Assembly: GCA_036346395.1 (NCBI GenBank)
Contig: CM070603.1
Span: forward strand, 28,615,045 to 28,679,044
Length of the DNA: 64,000 nucleotides
Direction of reading: 5' to 3'
From: Hsuehochloa calcarea
Taxonomy: Eukaryota > Streptophyta > Magnoliopsida > Poales > Poaceae
Position numbers and translations under genes: made by a program. The notes below the pieces were generated by a model, which searched no databases, was not told where the DNA came from, and saw only the letters and a program-made list of their open reading frames with translations. Shown piece after piece: positions 34,353 to 46,618 of the stretch (its first letter is position 1; each line of letters opens with the position of its first letter).

Positions 34353-35164
34353 ATGACTGGGGAAGCATCTGATGATAAAGAGTGTGTTGTAAAGGGAGAG
34401 CTCATGATGCTCTTGGATGAACAACACACTACCATTAATGAGGACATCGATAGGAGGCTTCGAACTACCACGATCACATTGCAGCACTCAATCAACGATA
34501 GTATTGCAGCGCTTACTACACGCCTTGAAAGAATGGTGAACCGGCCACCAAACATTAGACGTGAGTATGATCACGATGCAGCCTAAGATCTTGAGGAGGG
34601 AGATGATAATGAGAGAAGAAACCGTGATACCGGCGTTGTGTTTGCTGACCAAGATGCACGTCAACAACACCGCCCACATCACAATCGGTACGGTATGGGA
34701 GTTAATAATTTTCAGCAACACAATGCTCGTTCTATTGATGACCCATTTGCTAAAGTTAAATTTACCATACCATCTTTTGCGGGTGTTTATGATGCTAAAA
34801 TTTATCTAGATTGGGAGATGACAGTTGAACAAAAATTTAATGCCCATCTAGTTCTTGAAGTGCATAGAGTCAGACAAGTTACTAGTGAATTTAAAGATTT
34901 TGCTATCATTTGGTGGAATCAAGTGGTTAATTCTGGCTTAACACCTGATACATGGGATAGATTGAAGGTAGTTATGCGTGCTAGATTTGTTCCTCCTGCT
35001 TTTAAACGTGACATGCGTAAAAATTACAGCGTTTAGACCAAGATAATAAATATGTGGAGAAATATTATCAAGAACTACAAATAGACATGCTGCGTTGTAA
35101 TATTGTTGAGGATGAAGAGGATAAGATGGCTCGTTTTTATGGTGGTTTAAGGCGTGAGATTCAA
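34353..35164 (+). pseudogene. Gypsy gag, frameshifted and truncated
   Basis: ATG at 34353 opens a short acidic N-terminus (MTGEASDDKECVVKGELMML). After a shift near 34590, the frame 34638-35036 carries the retrotransposon gag core (DPFAKVKFTIPSFAGVYDAK, YLDWEMTVEQKFNAHLV, FKDFAIIWWNQVVNSGL, WDRLKVVMRARFVPPAF). A stop and shift near 35036 are followed by YYQELQIDMLRCNIVEDEED and ARFYGGLRREIQD. Similarity stops at about 35164, where an oppositely oriented Copia element begins. The zinc knuckle and pol are absent. Confidence 0.88.
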
Positions 35165-35934
35165 GACGGCGCCATCGCCCACGGCCACGATCACCACCAT
35201 TCCCGTGCCCTTTGGCCGAATTGGAAGAGCTTTTATCGCTAATTTTTGCCTCCTTAGCTTTCCACTCAATGCGGGTCAGAAGAAGGTTTTATTCCCCGCC
35301 GCCACCATAGGCCTTCACACACTCCTCGAAGGCCTTTAGCTGGCCAAAAACTTTCTCGATAGACATTGTCTTCAAATTTTGTGAATTGCTCAAGGGTTGT
35401 GACAACATGCAAATACCTTGGTGTTACAACTCGTAATGTCTTCTCTACCACGTAGGAGTCTTCGACCTTCTCTCCCATTGTGCGCATCTTACTGAGAACC
35501 GTAGTGATTAGTCTCATGGTGAAGTCATCTATGGGCTCCCCTTCACGCGTCTGGAGTTCATCAAATCCCGTCTTGAGGGTTTGGAGCTTCACCCTTGTCA
35601 CTCGATCGGTTCCCATGTACATGGATTTCAACGCAATCCATGTTTCCTTGGCTGTCTTCTTATCGGTGAGAAGAAGCGGTTTCTCCTCGTTTATGCCCTG
35701 GTAGATGGCAGTAGGCGCCATCTTGTCGTGCCGGTTGTCAAGGTCACCGGCTTTGTCCTCCACTGTGTTCCATATGCCTTGCGCCTCCATGTACACCTTT
35801 ATTTTCATAGACCATGACAGGTAATTGATGTTCGTTAACAGCGGATACTGGAGAGAAACGCTCCCCTCCTTCGCTGGTGCTCTAGACGACGCTTCTTCGT
35901 CCCTTGTCATACCTCTCCCCGGTGACCTTGGCAT
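35165..35934 (-). pseudogene. Copia gag (UBN2 type), truncated
   Basis: From an ATG at 35934 (MPRSPGRGMTRDEEASSRAP) the minus strand encodes a Copia gag: SLQYPLLTNINYLSWSMKIK, VYMEAQGIWNTVEDKAGDLD, TAKETWIALKSMYMGTDRV, LQTLKTGFDELQTREGEPID and PRYLHVVTTLEQFTKFED. The frame shifts after about residue 200 and the sequence decays before joining the Gypsy gag at about 35164. Gag would assemble virus-like particles around element RNA; this copy lacks protease, integrase and RT. Confidence 0.87.
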
Positions 35935-35961
35935 GATCTTGAGCGTACACAAGTGAACAAC

Positions 35962-35977
35962 ACGAGCTCTGATATCA
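35962..35977 (-). promoter_or_regulatory. Copia primer-binding site
   Basis: The minus strand reads TTGATATCAGAGCTCGTG between the LTR and gag, a tRNA-iMet-type site (TGGTATCAGAGC) with one mismatch. Confidence 0.65.
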
Positions 35978-36320
35978 AATATTGGAAAATCACAGCGCAA
36001 AGACAGAACGCACACACACAACGCTATCACTTGGATGAAAGTTTCAGTTTTATGAAACTCTGAAGACTAAAACACTGTAGCTCATATTTTTTTACACGAA
36101 CGACAACTGCGTCATTTTATTTCTCTGTTATTTCTTATGAACTGAATCATCCGAGAATACAAATGTCGTGCTTCCTGGACTTTCGATGAGCACTAAGCTC
36201 GATCTGAGACTCATGCATTCACCCGGGAGACTAGCTCTTGTTGATTGAAAAATAAAACAGAACAGACTGAACGTGGTCTGTTTGCTATACTGAAAAATGG
36301 GAAAGACAAACAACTCTTGT
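35978..36320 (-). mobile_element. Copia LTR portion
   Basis: Lies upstream of the primer site in element orientation and begins tattggaaaatcacagcgca on the plus strand (TGTTGG with one substitution). The likely other end, aggtccaaca at 38143-38152, lies beyond the inverted-repeat element, implying that element inserted in the LTR. Confidence 0.5.
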
Positions 36321-38134
36321 TTTTCGGCCGTATTGGCAGAATATCACTGCAAAAGTGCAAATGTAATCGTCGTCGTTCGGTATTTGCAAAAATAGCCATG
36401 TGCCACACGGTGACCATGCGGAAGAAGCCTTGGCACTGACACACGGAGAAACCGCATGGTGGCCATGCGGGGGAGAATAAACCGCACGGCGGTCGTGCGG
36501 TGGAGGACCCATCCGCACGACGGGACCACCTTTTCTCTCTCTTCGATACTACTACCGGTAGGAATTTTTAAATATAGCACGTGAGCTCAAAAAATTATGA
36601 AATATTTTTTGGAGCCTTCTGATACAGTGTACTTGCTTGTGTAATATTCCCATAATTTTTTGAGCTCTGAATTTTTCTCGCAATTTTATTTCAGTGTATT
36701 ATTTGTAGGAATTTCTAAATATAGAAAATAAGTTCCAAAAATTATGAATTTTATTTTGAAGCTTTCTTACACGGTGAACTTGATTGTATAATATTTCTAC
36801 AATATTATTTGTGTTCTAAAATTATCTCAAAAATAAAGGGTTTAGGTCTCGAAAATTTGGATTTTATCACATGCAATTCGTGTACATGAAGGAGTAAGTA
36901 TAACATTTGGATTTTATGTTTTGGAAATTAGGGTTTCATGAATTACTACACAAAGTAGTCCTCACAGAATAGGCTTAATCGCATCCAAACATTTCCCTCA
37001 AATTTAATATGGTAACGTAAATTCAACCACTACTTAACTAACACACACGCGAAAACAGAGAACAAGGAGTGTCGATATTTTGAACCACTCACTAGTTCTT
37101 ACCGAAAATAACAAAGCCTATGAGCATTACAACTGATTAATCACCACAAAGTATTTTGCACTAATAAATTACAGATATCGTAAGTACAACTATATTATAA
37201 ACGTTACAAAATAAGCTGCATTAATTACGACTAGCTAACTAAGACTGATTAACTACGACTACGGTAATAACGACAAAAGCATAAGATAAATTACCCGCCC
37301 TTCGAGGAAAGCAATAAAAAAATAAGCGACAAGCGAATAGAAGCAATCAAATAATTAATCTCCAAAAAAATATTTAACTATGTTACGTTCTCGGAGTTCT
37401 TAGCGACGAGCGCGAGAATGAGAAGCGAAACACAAATGAGATGAGCGATGAGCTACTACGAGAGTTCGGTATTTATAGCTGAGTAAACGAAGAGCCGCTG
37501 CGTTGGCGTCGGCAACTCCGGATGTGTTGTCTACGTGTAGCACTGCGGGCAAGGCGGACAGCAGCTGACGTGACGACAGATGTGTGCAGAGAAGGGAGGT
37601 TGGATGGTGGGAAAGGTAGCCACCGCACGGCCACCGTGCGACAGACTCCTCAACTTGTTCTCTCTCCCCCAGAATAGTATTGTTCGTATGATTTTTTAAA
37701 TATAATACATGAGCTCAAAAAAATTTAAAAATTACACCAGCAAGTACACTGTGTCGGAAGGCTTCATAAAATTTTGAACTCATATGCTATATTTAAAAAT
37801 TCCTACCAACAGCAGCATCAGGAGGAGAGAAAAGGTGGTCATCGCCGTGTAGCAGACTCCTCCACCGCAAGACCACCGTACGACATTGCCCTCCCCCACA
37901 CAAAATACTGTGCAACATCCTCTCCACCATCTAGTGTTTCTCTGCGTGTCAGTGTTGGGAACCCGTCCGCATGGTCAGTCGTGTGGTTTCTTCTCTCCGC
38001 ACGACCACCGTGCTGTTTCTCTGCGTGTCAGCATCAGAACCTCATCCGTATGATCACCATACCACGCACGGCTATTTTCTTTCTTCAAATAACGGACGAC
38101 TACATTTCTATAAACTGCCGGTACGGTCAAAAAC
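36321..38134. mobile_element. Long-TIR (MULE-like) element in the MOC1 upstream region
   Basis: The left ~270 bp (36321-36590) and right ~350 bp (37780-38134) are inverted copies. gtttttcggccgtattggca faces tttttgaccgtaccggca, and the blocks tgccacacggtgaccatgcg and gaaaccgcatggtggccatg have reverse-complement partners near 38060 and 38010. The interior is AT-rich and non-coding. Long TIRs without coding capacity suggest a non-autonomous Mutator-like element. A 9-bp target duplication was not found, so the class and the exact ends are uncertain. The right end lies about 440 bp before the MOC1 ATG. Confidence 0.7.
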
Positions 38135-38390
38135 TCCAACATTAGGTCCAACAAGTAGTAGTACCAAGCAATACCTAAGCTCCCGTATCTCTTTCTGTCT
38201 CTCTGAGTTTGCACAGTGCATCTAGTGGGCTATGGCACATCTGCCACTCACACTACTGGCTAGCTACTACACTAGCTGCTTGCTGCTGCTGCAATCTCTC
38301 TCAGACAAGCACTTCTTTATTTTTGGCAGATGACGCCCTGTCAAAGAGGCTGCTCCCAGATGTTGGACTTGGACGCCTTACACTGATCCC

Positions 38391-38397
38391 TATTAAA
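38391..38397 (+). promoter_or_regulatory. Possible TATA-like box for MOC1
   Basis: TATTAAA lies about 180 bp before the chosen ATG, giving a plausible short leader. No other support. Confidence 0.25.
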
Positions 38398-38571
38398 GCC
38401 CCCAGCGATGCACGCCCTCCCCCTCCTCCCCCTCATGCTGCCCCGCCTCTCCCACCACCACCACCTTCTCCGACGACTCCGGCCGCTGCTGTGACACCGT
38501 GGGATCACCACGCTCCTAGTGGTAGTGCGGGCTACGCGGCCACTGAAGACGAAGAAGCTGGTGCTGGAGTT

Positions 38572-39876
38572 ATGCTCAGCTCACTCCACTCCTCCTCCTC
38601 CACCGACACCGACAACAACACCGACAACAACACCGACAAGAATAGCAACAGTGGTGGCGAGATTGCTGCCGCGGCGGGTGGTGGGCGCGCCCTCGCGGCG
38701 CCGCCGTCCGCGCGGGACCTGGTGCTGGCCTGCGCCGACCTGCTACAGAGGGGGGACCTCGCCGCCGCGCGCCGCGCGGCGGAGATCCTCTTCTCCGCGG
38801 TGTCCCCGCTAGGGGACTCGGCCGACCGCCTCGCGTACCACTTCGCGCACGCGCTCGCGCTACGCGCGGACGCGAAGGCCGGGCACGTCGTCGCTCCGGT
38901 GGGGATGCCGGTCTCCGCGCGGCCGGCTGGGGCTGGGCCGGTGCCGTCGGGGGCGTACCTGGCGTTCAACCAGATCGCGCCGTTCTTGCGATTCGCGCAC
39001 CTGACGGCGAACCAGGCCATCCTCGAGGCCGTCGACGGCGCGCGCCGCGTCCACATCCTCGACCTCGACGCTGCACACGGCGTGCAGTGGCCACCGCTCC
39101 TCCAGGCCATCGCCGACCGCGCTGACCCGGCGCTGGGCCCACCCGAGGTCCGCATCACCGGCGCCGGCAAGGACCGCGATACGCTCCTCCGCACCGGCAA
39201 CCGCCTCCGCGCCTTCGCCCGATCCATCCACCTCCCCTTCCACTTCACCCCGCTCCTCCTCTCCTGCACCACCACGCCCCAGGTCGCCGGCCCGAGCACC
39301 ACGGGCGCCATCACGACCACCTCAGGCGCGGTCACGTGCCTGGAGTTGCACCCGGACGAGACGCTGGCCGTAAACTGCGTGCTGTTCTTGCACAAGCTTG
39401 GCGGGCAGGACGAACTCGCCGCGTTCCTGAAGTGGGTGAACGCCATGGCCCCCGTCGTGGTGACTATCTCCGAGAGGGAGGCAAGCGGCGGGGGCTTCCA
39501 CCACATCGACGAGCTCCCACGCCTGGTCGGGGTGGCCATGGATCACTACTCGGCTGTGTTCGAGGCGCTGGAGGCGACGGTACCGCCAGGGAACCGGGAG
39601 CGGCTGGCAGTGGAGCAGGAGGTGCTCGGCAGGGAGATCGAGGCCGCGGTGGGGCCCTCCGGCGGGAGGTGGTGGCGCGGGCTCGAGCGGTGGGGCGCGG
39701 CCGCTCGCGGCGCCGGGTTCTTGGCGCGGCCGCTCAGCGCGTTTGCCGTGTCGCAGGCGCAGCTGCTGCTGCGGCTGCACTACCCGTCAGAGGGCTACCT
39801 CGTGCAGGAGGCGCGCGGCGCGTGCTTTCTAGGGTGGCAGACGCGGCCGCTGCTGTCCGTGTCGTCGTGGCAGTAG
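38572..39876 (+). CDS. MOC1: MONOCULM1/LAS-type GRAS transcriptional regulator
   Basis: Single open frame of 434 codons. The GRAS domain begins near residue 46 with leucine heptad region I (SARDLVLACADLLQRGDLAA). The VHIID core is VHILDLD at 160-166, followed by AAHGVQWPPLLQAIA. PFYRE-type sequence includes LAVNCVLFLHKL at about 265, and the SAW region ends GWQTRPLLSVSSWQ at the C-terminus. The N-terminus is Ser/Asp/Asn-rich (MLSSLHSSSSTDTDNN), as I recall for rice MOC1 (about 441 residues). In rice MOC1 is a nuclear regulator needed for axillary meristem and tiller initiation. The frame is open upstream to 38209, but the added 121 residues are proline-rich and not part of the known protein, so 38572 was chosen. 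No break or intron is seen. Confidence 0.95.
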   Translation: MLSSLHSSSSTDTDNNTDNNTDKNSNSGGEIAAAAGGGRALAAPPSARDLVLACADLLQRGDLAAARRAAEILFSAVSPLGDSADRLAYHFAHALALRADAKAGHVVAPVGMPVSARPAGAGPVPSGAYLAFNQIAPFLRFAHLTANQAILEAVDGARRVHILDLDAAHGVQWPPLLQAIADRADPALGPPEVRITGAGKDRDTLLRTGNRLRAFARSIHLPFHFTPLLLSCTTTPQVAGPSTTGAITTTSGAVTCLELHPDETLAVNCVLFLHKLGGQDELAAFLKWVNAMAPVVVTISEREASGGGFHHIDELPRLVGVAMDHYSAVFEALEATVPPGNRERLAVEQEVLGREIEAAVGPSGGRWWRGLERWGAAARGAGFLARPLSAFAVSQAQLLLRLHYPSEGYLVQEARGACFLGWQTRPLLSVSSWQ

Positions 39877-42800
39877 CACGTAGCCCACCCGCAATTGATG
39901 CGCGCGTCTTCTACTCGGTGCATGCATGCATGTCGGCGACGACGACGACGGCCTAGGGTTTGCTTGCTCACTACCCCATATACATATATATAGATATAGA
40001 TAGATGAGCATTGCATTGATGCAATAATATTGGCTGGCTACTACTCTACTTAGTAAGATCTCATGGTGGTTTTGGAGGATGAGTTAGTTGGGTGTGCAAG
40101 GAGGAGGAAACCCTAACCCTAGCTAGCCGCATGGTTAATTGTTGCTGTTAATCTCTGGCTGCTTGGTCTGGTTGGTTAATTACTGTTGGTTTACTGTAAT
40201 GGAATGGAGAAGAGAGGAATTAAGGATGAGGAATCGTTGCATGGGGATGGCATTAGAACAAGTGAAGAAGAGCTTGGCGTTAATTAGATTTGGTGAGGCT
40301 ACTACTACTACTACTCTACTGCGGACTTGTACCAATTCTATGTTTCTCTCTCCTTTTCCTCTTTCCCTTTTTTCCCTCTCACTAGTTCTTGTTGGATTAC
40401 ATAGTTTTAGGGAGATTTTGTCTATATGTTGGACCTATTGCACTAGTATTAATTTGTTAATTTTGATATACGAGGGTTTGCTACTATGGCTTCTGTTCTC
40501 AACATTGTTATGTTATTTAAGTGAGATGTGTGATCTTACAAAATGGATCTACCATGTACTTTTTGTGACCATCATATTTCTTTATTCATGTGTATAGGAG
40601 GATCTTCTAGCTCCTATAGCTCACTTGCATGGCCTCATTTTATATTCCTACATTTCACTTGCTTGGTGGTGCTTGATGCCGTTGTTTGTATTATAATAAT
40701 CATGCCTGCTTTGGCCAGCACTAACCATAAAATAATGTCCATTTTGGGAGGTTGTTTATGTGGGAGTAATGATCACTCCCGTGGTGTTGCAACTTGCAAC
40801 ATGCCACAATTTATGTAGGCAGTTATTTTATATATGATGCTAGCACACCCAGTTTTTTTGTAATGTGCTTTTAGCAAAAAAAAAAATGCTGTGTCTCCTC
40901 TCCTGCCCAAGGAGAAGGGGTTTTGGGTTCTTGTTTTCTGTGACTCATGCCCCATATATGCATCAATGCAATCCTAATCCCTGCCCCCTGTCCCCTCAAA
41001 CAAAATCATGGGATTTCTCAAAACCAAGCCACCCCTTTCGGTGGCCAACTCTCTCTCTCTCTCTCTGCTGTGTTGGTTGTTCTCTCTAAGAAAAAGATCA
41101 TTCCCTTTTGGAAGGACCCATGTTCCTCTCTCCATTGCCTTGGGATTTTTGCATGCATGCCATCTTAATTGGTTCCTCAAAGAGAGCCATGCCATGCCCT
41201 ACTTGATTCCATGGCTGCTCGTCTCATGTTTAAATAAGCACTAGATTGGTACCACTTCTCTAGTACCCGCTAGCTACAGTTGTTTGGATGTTGGCATGCA
41301 TGGAAAATAGCACAAAGATTAAACTATACAGTCATACAGATTAATGTTAAGAGTTTCTGAACCAAGTAGTAATATTTCTCTCCTTTTTTGTTGCCATAGT
41401 TCATTTTGGGCTAAGTAGCAAGAAAATTTGCTTGTTGGGAGTGCCCTTATGTGATCACTGATTGCTTTTAAAAAAGTCCATCCTTTTGCTTTGTTTAGCA
41501 TGACTTTGAAAGAATGGATTATCAGCTCCTTGTAGATCCTATGCATCTCCGGTTTTTTTTTAGCATACCTTTTGTTAGAACCAAATCTAGTTGGTGCTCA
41601 CAAAAGAAACTAATTTGATTGCTTCTAAGCATCACTTTCTTTACGAGATCATACCATTGTAAGTATTGCTTTTGGCAGCACCAAATTAATTTCATTGCTT
41701 TTACTACTTCAGCATTTCCTCTTAGTTTATTGTGTACAACGTAACGAATGAAAATGGGTAGCTAAATGTATGTCAATATATTGTAGATGGATGGGCCAAT
41801 TAATGGGCCATGCAATGCACTCTAGGAAGAAAATAGTACTGTGATTTCTCATATCACCTCGTCATTTGTTTAATATCCAGCGTCAACCTGATATATGATA
41901 ACATTATAGTATGCCTGTCAGCATTTTAATGGACCCAGCTGTCTAGAACAATGCAATAGAACGAGAGTACCACTTTTCTTTTTCATATTTGCACTTTGCT
42001 GACCTTCAATTCAGATATACTATGTCTTCCTCGCATATTTGACTTTGCTTTTGGCTAAAACAATGTAATCTGTTTATTTATCCCCAATAGTCTTTTCCTC
42101 AAGAAAGCTAGGTGACAGATATGTCTGCAGATCATAGGCCCTATATTTGTCTTCCAACCAATGTGCATGTGACAAAATTTTGCAGAAGAAAAAAACATAG
42201 TATCTACTCTTCAATGATCACATATATATACAATGCATTTGGCTTGCATGGCCATGGCATCTTAGTCTTTCATTCCTAGTACGCTGCCCCCAGCTATGCA
42301 TCCATAGGGATATCATAATCAGCCTAAGGGTGCATGTAAGATCACATCAGCTCCAAACTAGCTATATGCCTAGCTTGCTTGCTTATAGATTGAGCAGAAA
42401 ATACAGCACATATAAAAAGGAGTGGTTCAAAAAAAAAACCATGCGTTTATCCTTCATGAAAAGAAACAAAAGGATTATTGGACGAAGCAATGCAACAAGG
42501 TCAAGTAGTGTCGTGTTGCACAAAAGTTTGTTAGAATTGCCGATCGAGCACATAGGCCTTCGATTACTCCCTGAATTTTGCGAGTTTATAGGGGAATTTC
42601 TTCAACTGGACCTTTTGGAGATCGATGTTACGGGACATTCAGCTTCGTCAACGTCCAATGAACCTGCATCTACATGTTTTTGACTACTACTTACCGGAAA
42701 CATGTAGCTTTGTAAGCTTGCTAAATGATTGCCATTCTTACTAGCTTGCTTGCTAGCACGATCGAGATTGAGATCGCTCACCAGCTTCACCGGCCATACC

Positions 42801-44186
42801 CTTAATATGCCACATGCATCAAATCCTCTTCAGAGAGTCAAAAAAAAAAAATTGTACTATGATTTGTCATGCACACATTTGGCCACTAGCTTCTTGTTTC
42901 TATGCTCTCCACAAGAAAGTTGTGTGTACAACCTATGGTTATGACCAATGTATCCCATTTGTCTTCTTTTTTAAAAAAAAAATCAAAACATATGTATTTT
43001 TCTTTTGGCAAACATATAAACAATTTTTCTCTTGCTAAAATTTATGCTGATTGCAATTAGTTACAAAGGTGCGCATGCGACATTTCCATTTCTAAGACAT
43101 GGACGCACACCCACAGAGGTCCTGCTTAAGGCTGCCAGGCCATACATTTTGCAGGCTACAAGCTGTGATGATCTGCCTTACCATTGGTTGGCATTAACTC
43201 CCATATGGCAGCAGTGACAGTGGAAAAGAAGAACGTGCGCAACACCAAAACCAAACGAGATGCCATGCCACGAGCTGCGCAGGGAGACCAATGGAATCAA
43301 CACGGCCGGCCGGGTATCTGCATGCGGATCTCTGCCTTCCTGATCTCATCTACCCATTCTCCTTCTCCCCATCGATGACAGGACACAGAAAAGGGCCATG
43401 GTTTCCACTCTACCAAAATCAGATACCCCTCCCTGGAAACTAAAGAGATAATGAAGCCATTGAGTCATATATATATGCATGCATATCTTGATTCTGTTTG
43501 ATCACACAAAAAGTAAGACAAGTGGGAAAAAATGCAAACAATGTATTCCCAAAAGATTAGGATGGATAATCCTAGAAATAAAGAAAGAAGTTGAGGGGTT
43601 AATTTGCATCAAACTATTACTGTATAATCGCATGTATCTTAGAATCTACGGAGTTAATTTCCTTTCCAAACTACATCGGATATGATGTTGTTTCCAGTAA
43701 CTAGAATATATTTCATAGGTTTGTGGGTGTAATGCATGAGACGTGTGTGTGTAATGTGCAGTTCTTGCTAGGTCAGAATAAAGTTCCTCTTAGAAAGAAA
43801 GAAAAAAAAATGGTTGAAGTTGTAGGCACCGTTGTTGTTACAGTTATTTCAATAAGCATCTGTACCAGAGATAGTAGGCTTCCATTTCTCTCTTTCAGCA
43901 CAAGTTAATTAATGAGTGCAAGGAAAGGAATGAAGTGACTTGCCTGGGTGACCAATTAATGCAACTGGCCGGTGGTACAGCATTCATTGCCATGATAGGA
44001 GCATAGGATGCATGCACACATCATATGGAAGAGGCATCTGTGCAATAGAGCCCAGTGCTGATCTTTGATGATTGGATTCTAGAGGAGCCAGCTGGTTATA
44101 CATATTTGGATTTAATTTGTTTCATGCGTGCATTTCCCAGCTGAATCTTTGGGGGCATCTGTGTGATGTGTATATCCTTTGTGCTC

Positions 44187-44220
44187 TTTCTCTTCTCTTC
44201 TCTTCTCTTCTCTTCTCTTC
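44187..44220. repeat. (TCTCT)n microsatellite
   Basis: About seven pentamer units tcttc/tctct in tandem. Confidence 0.85.
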
Positions 44221-45459
44221 AATGCCATGCGTATATGCATGCTTTGTACCACACACTGATGCGTGCATGGATTCATTGCATATGTTGTACTGCTGAGTGC
44301 TGAGGCATATATGCATCATGAGATCATGCAGGAGGGGAGCATTTGGGCATCAGTGCTGCCTCCCTGTTTGGGTCCCCTGCAGGGCATCAAATGAAGCCAT
44401 CTTTGGACTTAGAAGTTTAAATTTTGCAGAAGTTTTATAAGAGAATAGACATGCGTACCCGGTAAATGAAAATTTTCTATAAATTTCCTGCCTTCCGAAT
44501 ATATAGGGGACTACCATGATTTGTTCCCTTCAAATGTTGGATAAATTGCTGCTGGACAAAGGTCCATCTTTTGGGTGCTCAGTTTGGAGGGATTAAGACA
44601 TATTCTCTCAGCAGATGGTGATTTTATGTAGCATTTTTGCATTATGCGTTTTTTTCTTCTTCTATTTAGAGCAACATAGATTTTTGCTGTACTTTTTGTA
44701 CCTAAATTGATAATTCCTCTTCTAAACGAAGATGACGTCGGTGTCGCATCCCTGCTCATGTGAATCACCTGTGAGGCCAATGTAAATGCGATGCATGAGG
44801 TTTTGAAAGGCAAAGGTACTGTGGTATGTGTGTGCAAAATGCCTAGAGTAGATCGACCAGATGCAGTAACCCTTGACTGACCTTCCATCTTTTTTATTCT
44901 GAAATAATTTTCTGTCTTAAGCGGGGGGTGAAAGCGCAAGAATGTCATTAATTGCGCGTGCGTAGTCAAGACATATATGGAGGTAAACAAAAGAATCGTG
45001 GGAGACCTAGAGTATTATATATGTGTGAGAACTGTTGGAATATTTGGGCTCGGTCCAAATGAAATTAAATTCCTATAAATCACAAAGTCTCATTCATACA
45101 TGGCTGGTGGTGGTAAGTTTAGTCCAGGTTGTTTTCCAAGAGCGAGGCACACCCATTTATCAGAGAGAATTAATGTTGCCTTGTGAAGCAAAGAGAAGAG
45201 AATAAACGCGCGTGCTTGCTCGCCACGCCACCCCATGGCCCGCCCACACGCGGCGCACATGTAAATAGTGCGGTGATTTTGGGTCTGACTATGGGTTAAA
45301 TCGCGACTTACTTCTTCTTCAATTTGTTCACGTTGCCTCAACGGACCAGATTCTTGCTGGAGCGATACTTTGTGAATCACGGTAATCTTTAGTTTACATG
45401 GGTAAGCCTTACATACTAGCAATATTTTCCGTGATGATGTTGTTAGTTGCTACTAGTAA

Positions 45460-45553
45460 AGATTATTATTATTATTATTTGTGCATATATATGAGATAGG
45501 TGTATATAGTTCAGTGATATTATTATTATTATTGTTATTATTATTATTATTAT
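45460..45553. repeat. Two (ATT)n microsatellites
   Basis: attattatt tracts lie near 45465-45480 and 45520-45553. Confidence 0.9.
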
Positions 45554-46369
45554 ACATGCTGCACTTTATTTGATCACTATGCTGCGGATTAAATTAATCA
45601 CTAAAGTGGGCACTATTCTAACAGGAACTTCAGTAAAGTTGATGGTTTTCGTCGCATTCTCACCCTTGTCAAGAGCAAAGTCAATCATATCCCCGGGCAA
45701 AATTGAACGCCACCACCGAACGCACCAGCGGTTCTCACTTCTCAGATCACGCAGTCCATCACATGATCATTGCCCGCCAAAACTGCCTAAATGTCACGTA
45801 CGCGTCGTGTTACATTCGGTGACAAGCATGCGTGGGTGATTGTCTGTATTACAAAAGATATCCTTGCCTCTATGAGTACTTACGCCAGTGTTTGCTGACC
45901 TTGGGAGGGAGGAGCAATTAATTATATGAAACGCAGATGAGACAACAAGAGTTACCGAAAGCCTCTAGCTTGAGACCGGAGTCGCGCCTTATCTGGGTAC
46001 GTAGCTCATGTTCGCGGCGGTTACGTACGTACGCTGAATCTAAAGCTTAGCGATGGCAGCTTTTCGTGAGTTAATTGGTGCATGGAACTCCATAAAAAGC
46101 GTTGAATTTGGGCCACGAAATTAACACGGAGGAACAAGGAAACTACTATTACAAAAAGTATTTTGTGTTTTTTTTATATATAAAAGGAATGGGTAAAAGC
46201 AAACAAGGAGAATCACTTGCACGTTCGGCGTCTGACTTGCAGATCCTCCAGCGACCCCGTTGCAGCCTTGGTCACTATTTTATCCACTATCGCCTCCCCC
46301 TGCCCTCTCCCTCTGCTGCAAGAAGCTACCAATCCAATCCTCTCATTGCAGCAACAATGCAGTGCACAC

Positions 46370-46373
<4 letters not shown>

Positions 46374-46405
<32 letters not shown>

Positions 46406-46484
46406 GGGTGTCTCAACTGTCGCGGGCATATCTCTCGTGTTCTCGTCGCGTCCTGGACGAAGGCTACGTGTTCATTACTTCATT

Positions 46485-46537
<53 letters not shown>

Positions 46538-46618
46538 GGGTGTGTCTTGTCACGGGCATATCTCAAGTATTCTCGTCGCGTCCGGGACGAAGGCTACGTG
46601 TTCATTACTTCATATATG
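46374..46618. repeat. Tandem duplication with (CT)n tracts
   Basis: Each unit is a CT tract (46374-46403; 46489-46536) followed by ~83 bp containing cgggcatatctc and acgaaggctacgtgttcatt (46403-46487; 46536-46618). Confidence 0.92.

Noticed and set aside
36312..38143. 9-bp target duplication for the element upstream of MOC1
   Set aside because: acaactctt and tccaacatt do not match; no shift of a few bases gave a convincing duplication.
38532..39539. 335-codon ORF antisense to MOC1
   Set aside because: GC-rich third-position shadow of the GRAS gene; no domain and low-complexity composition.
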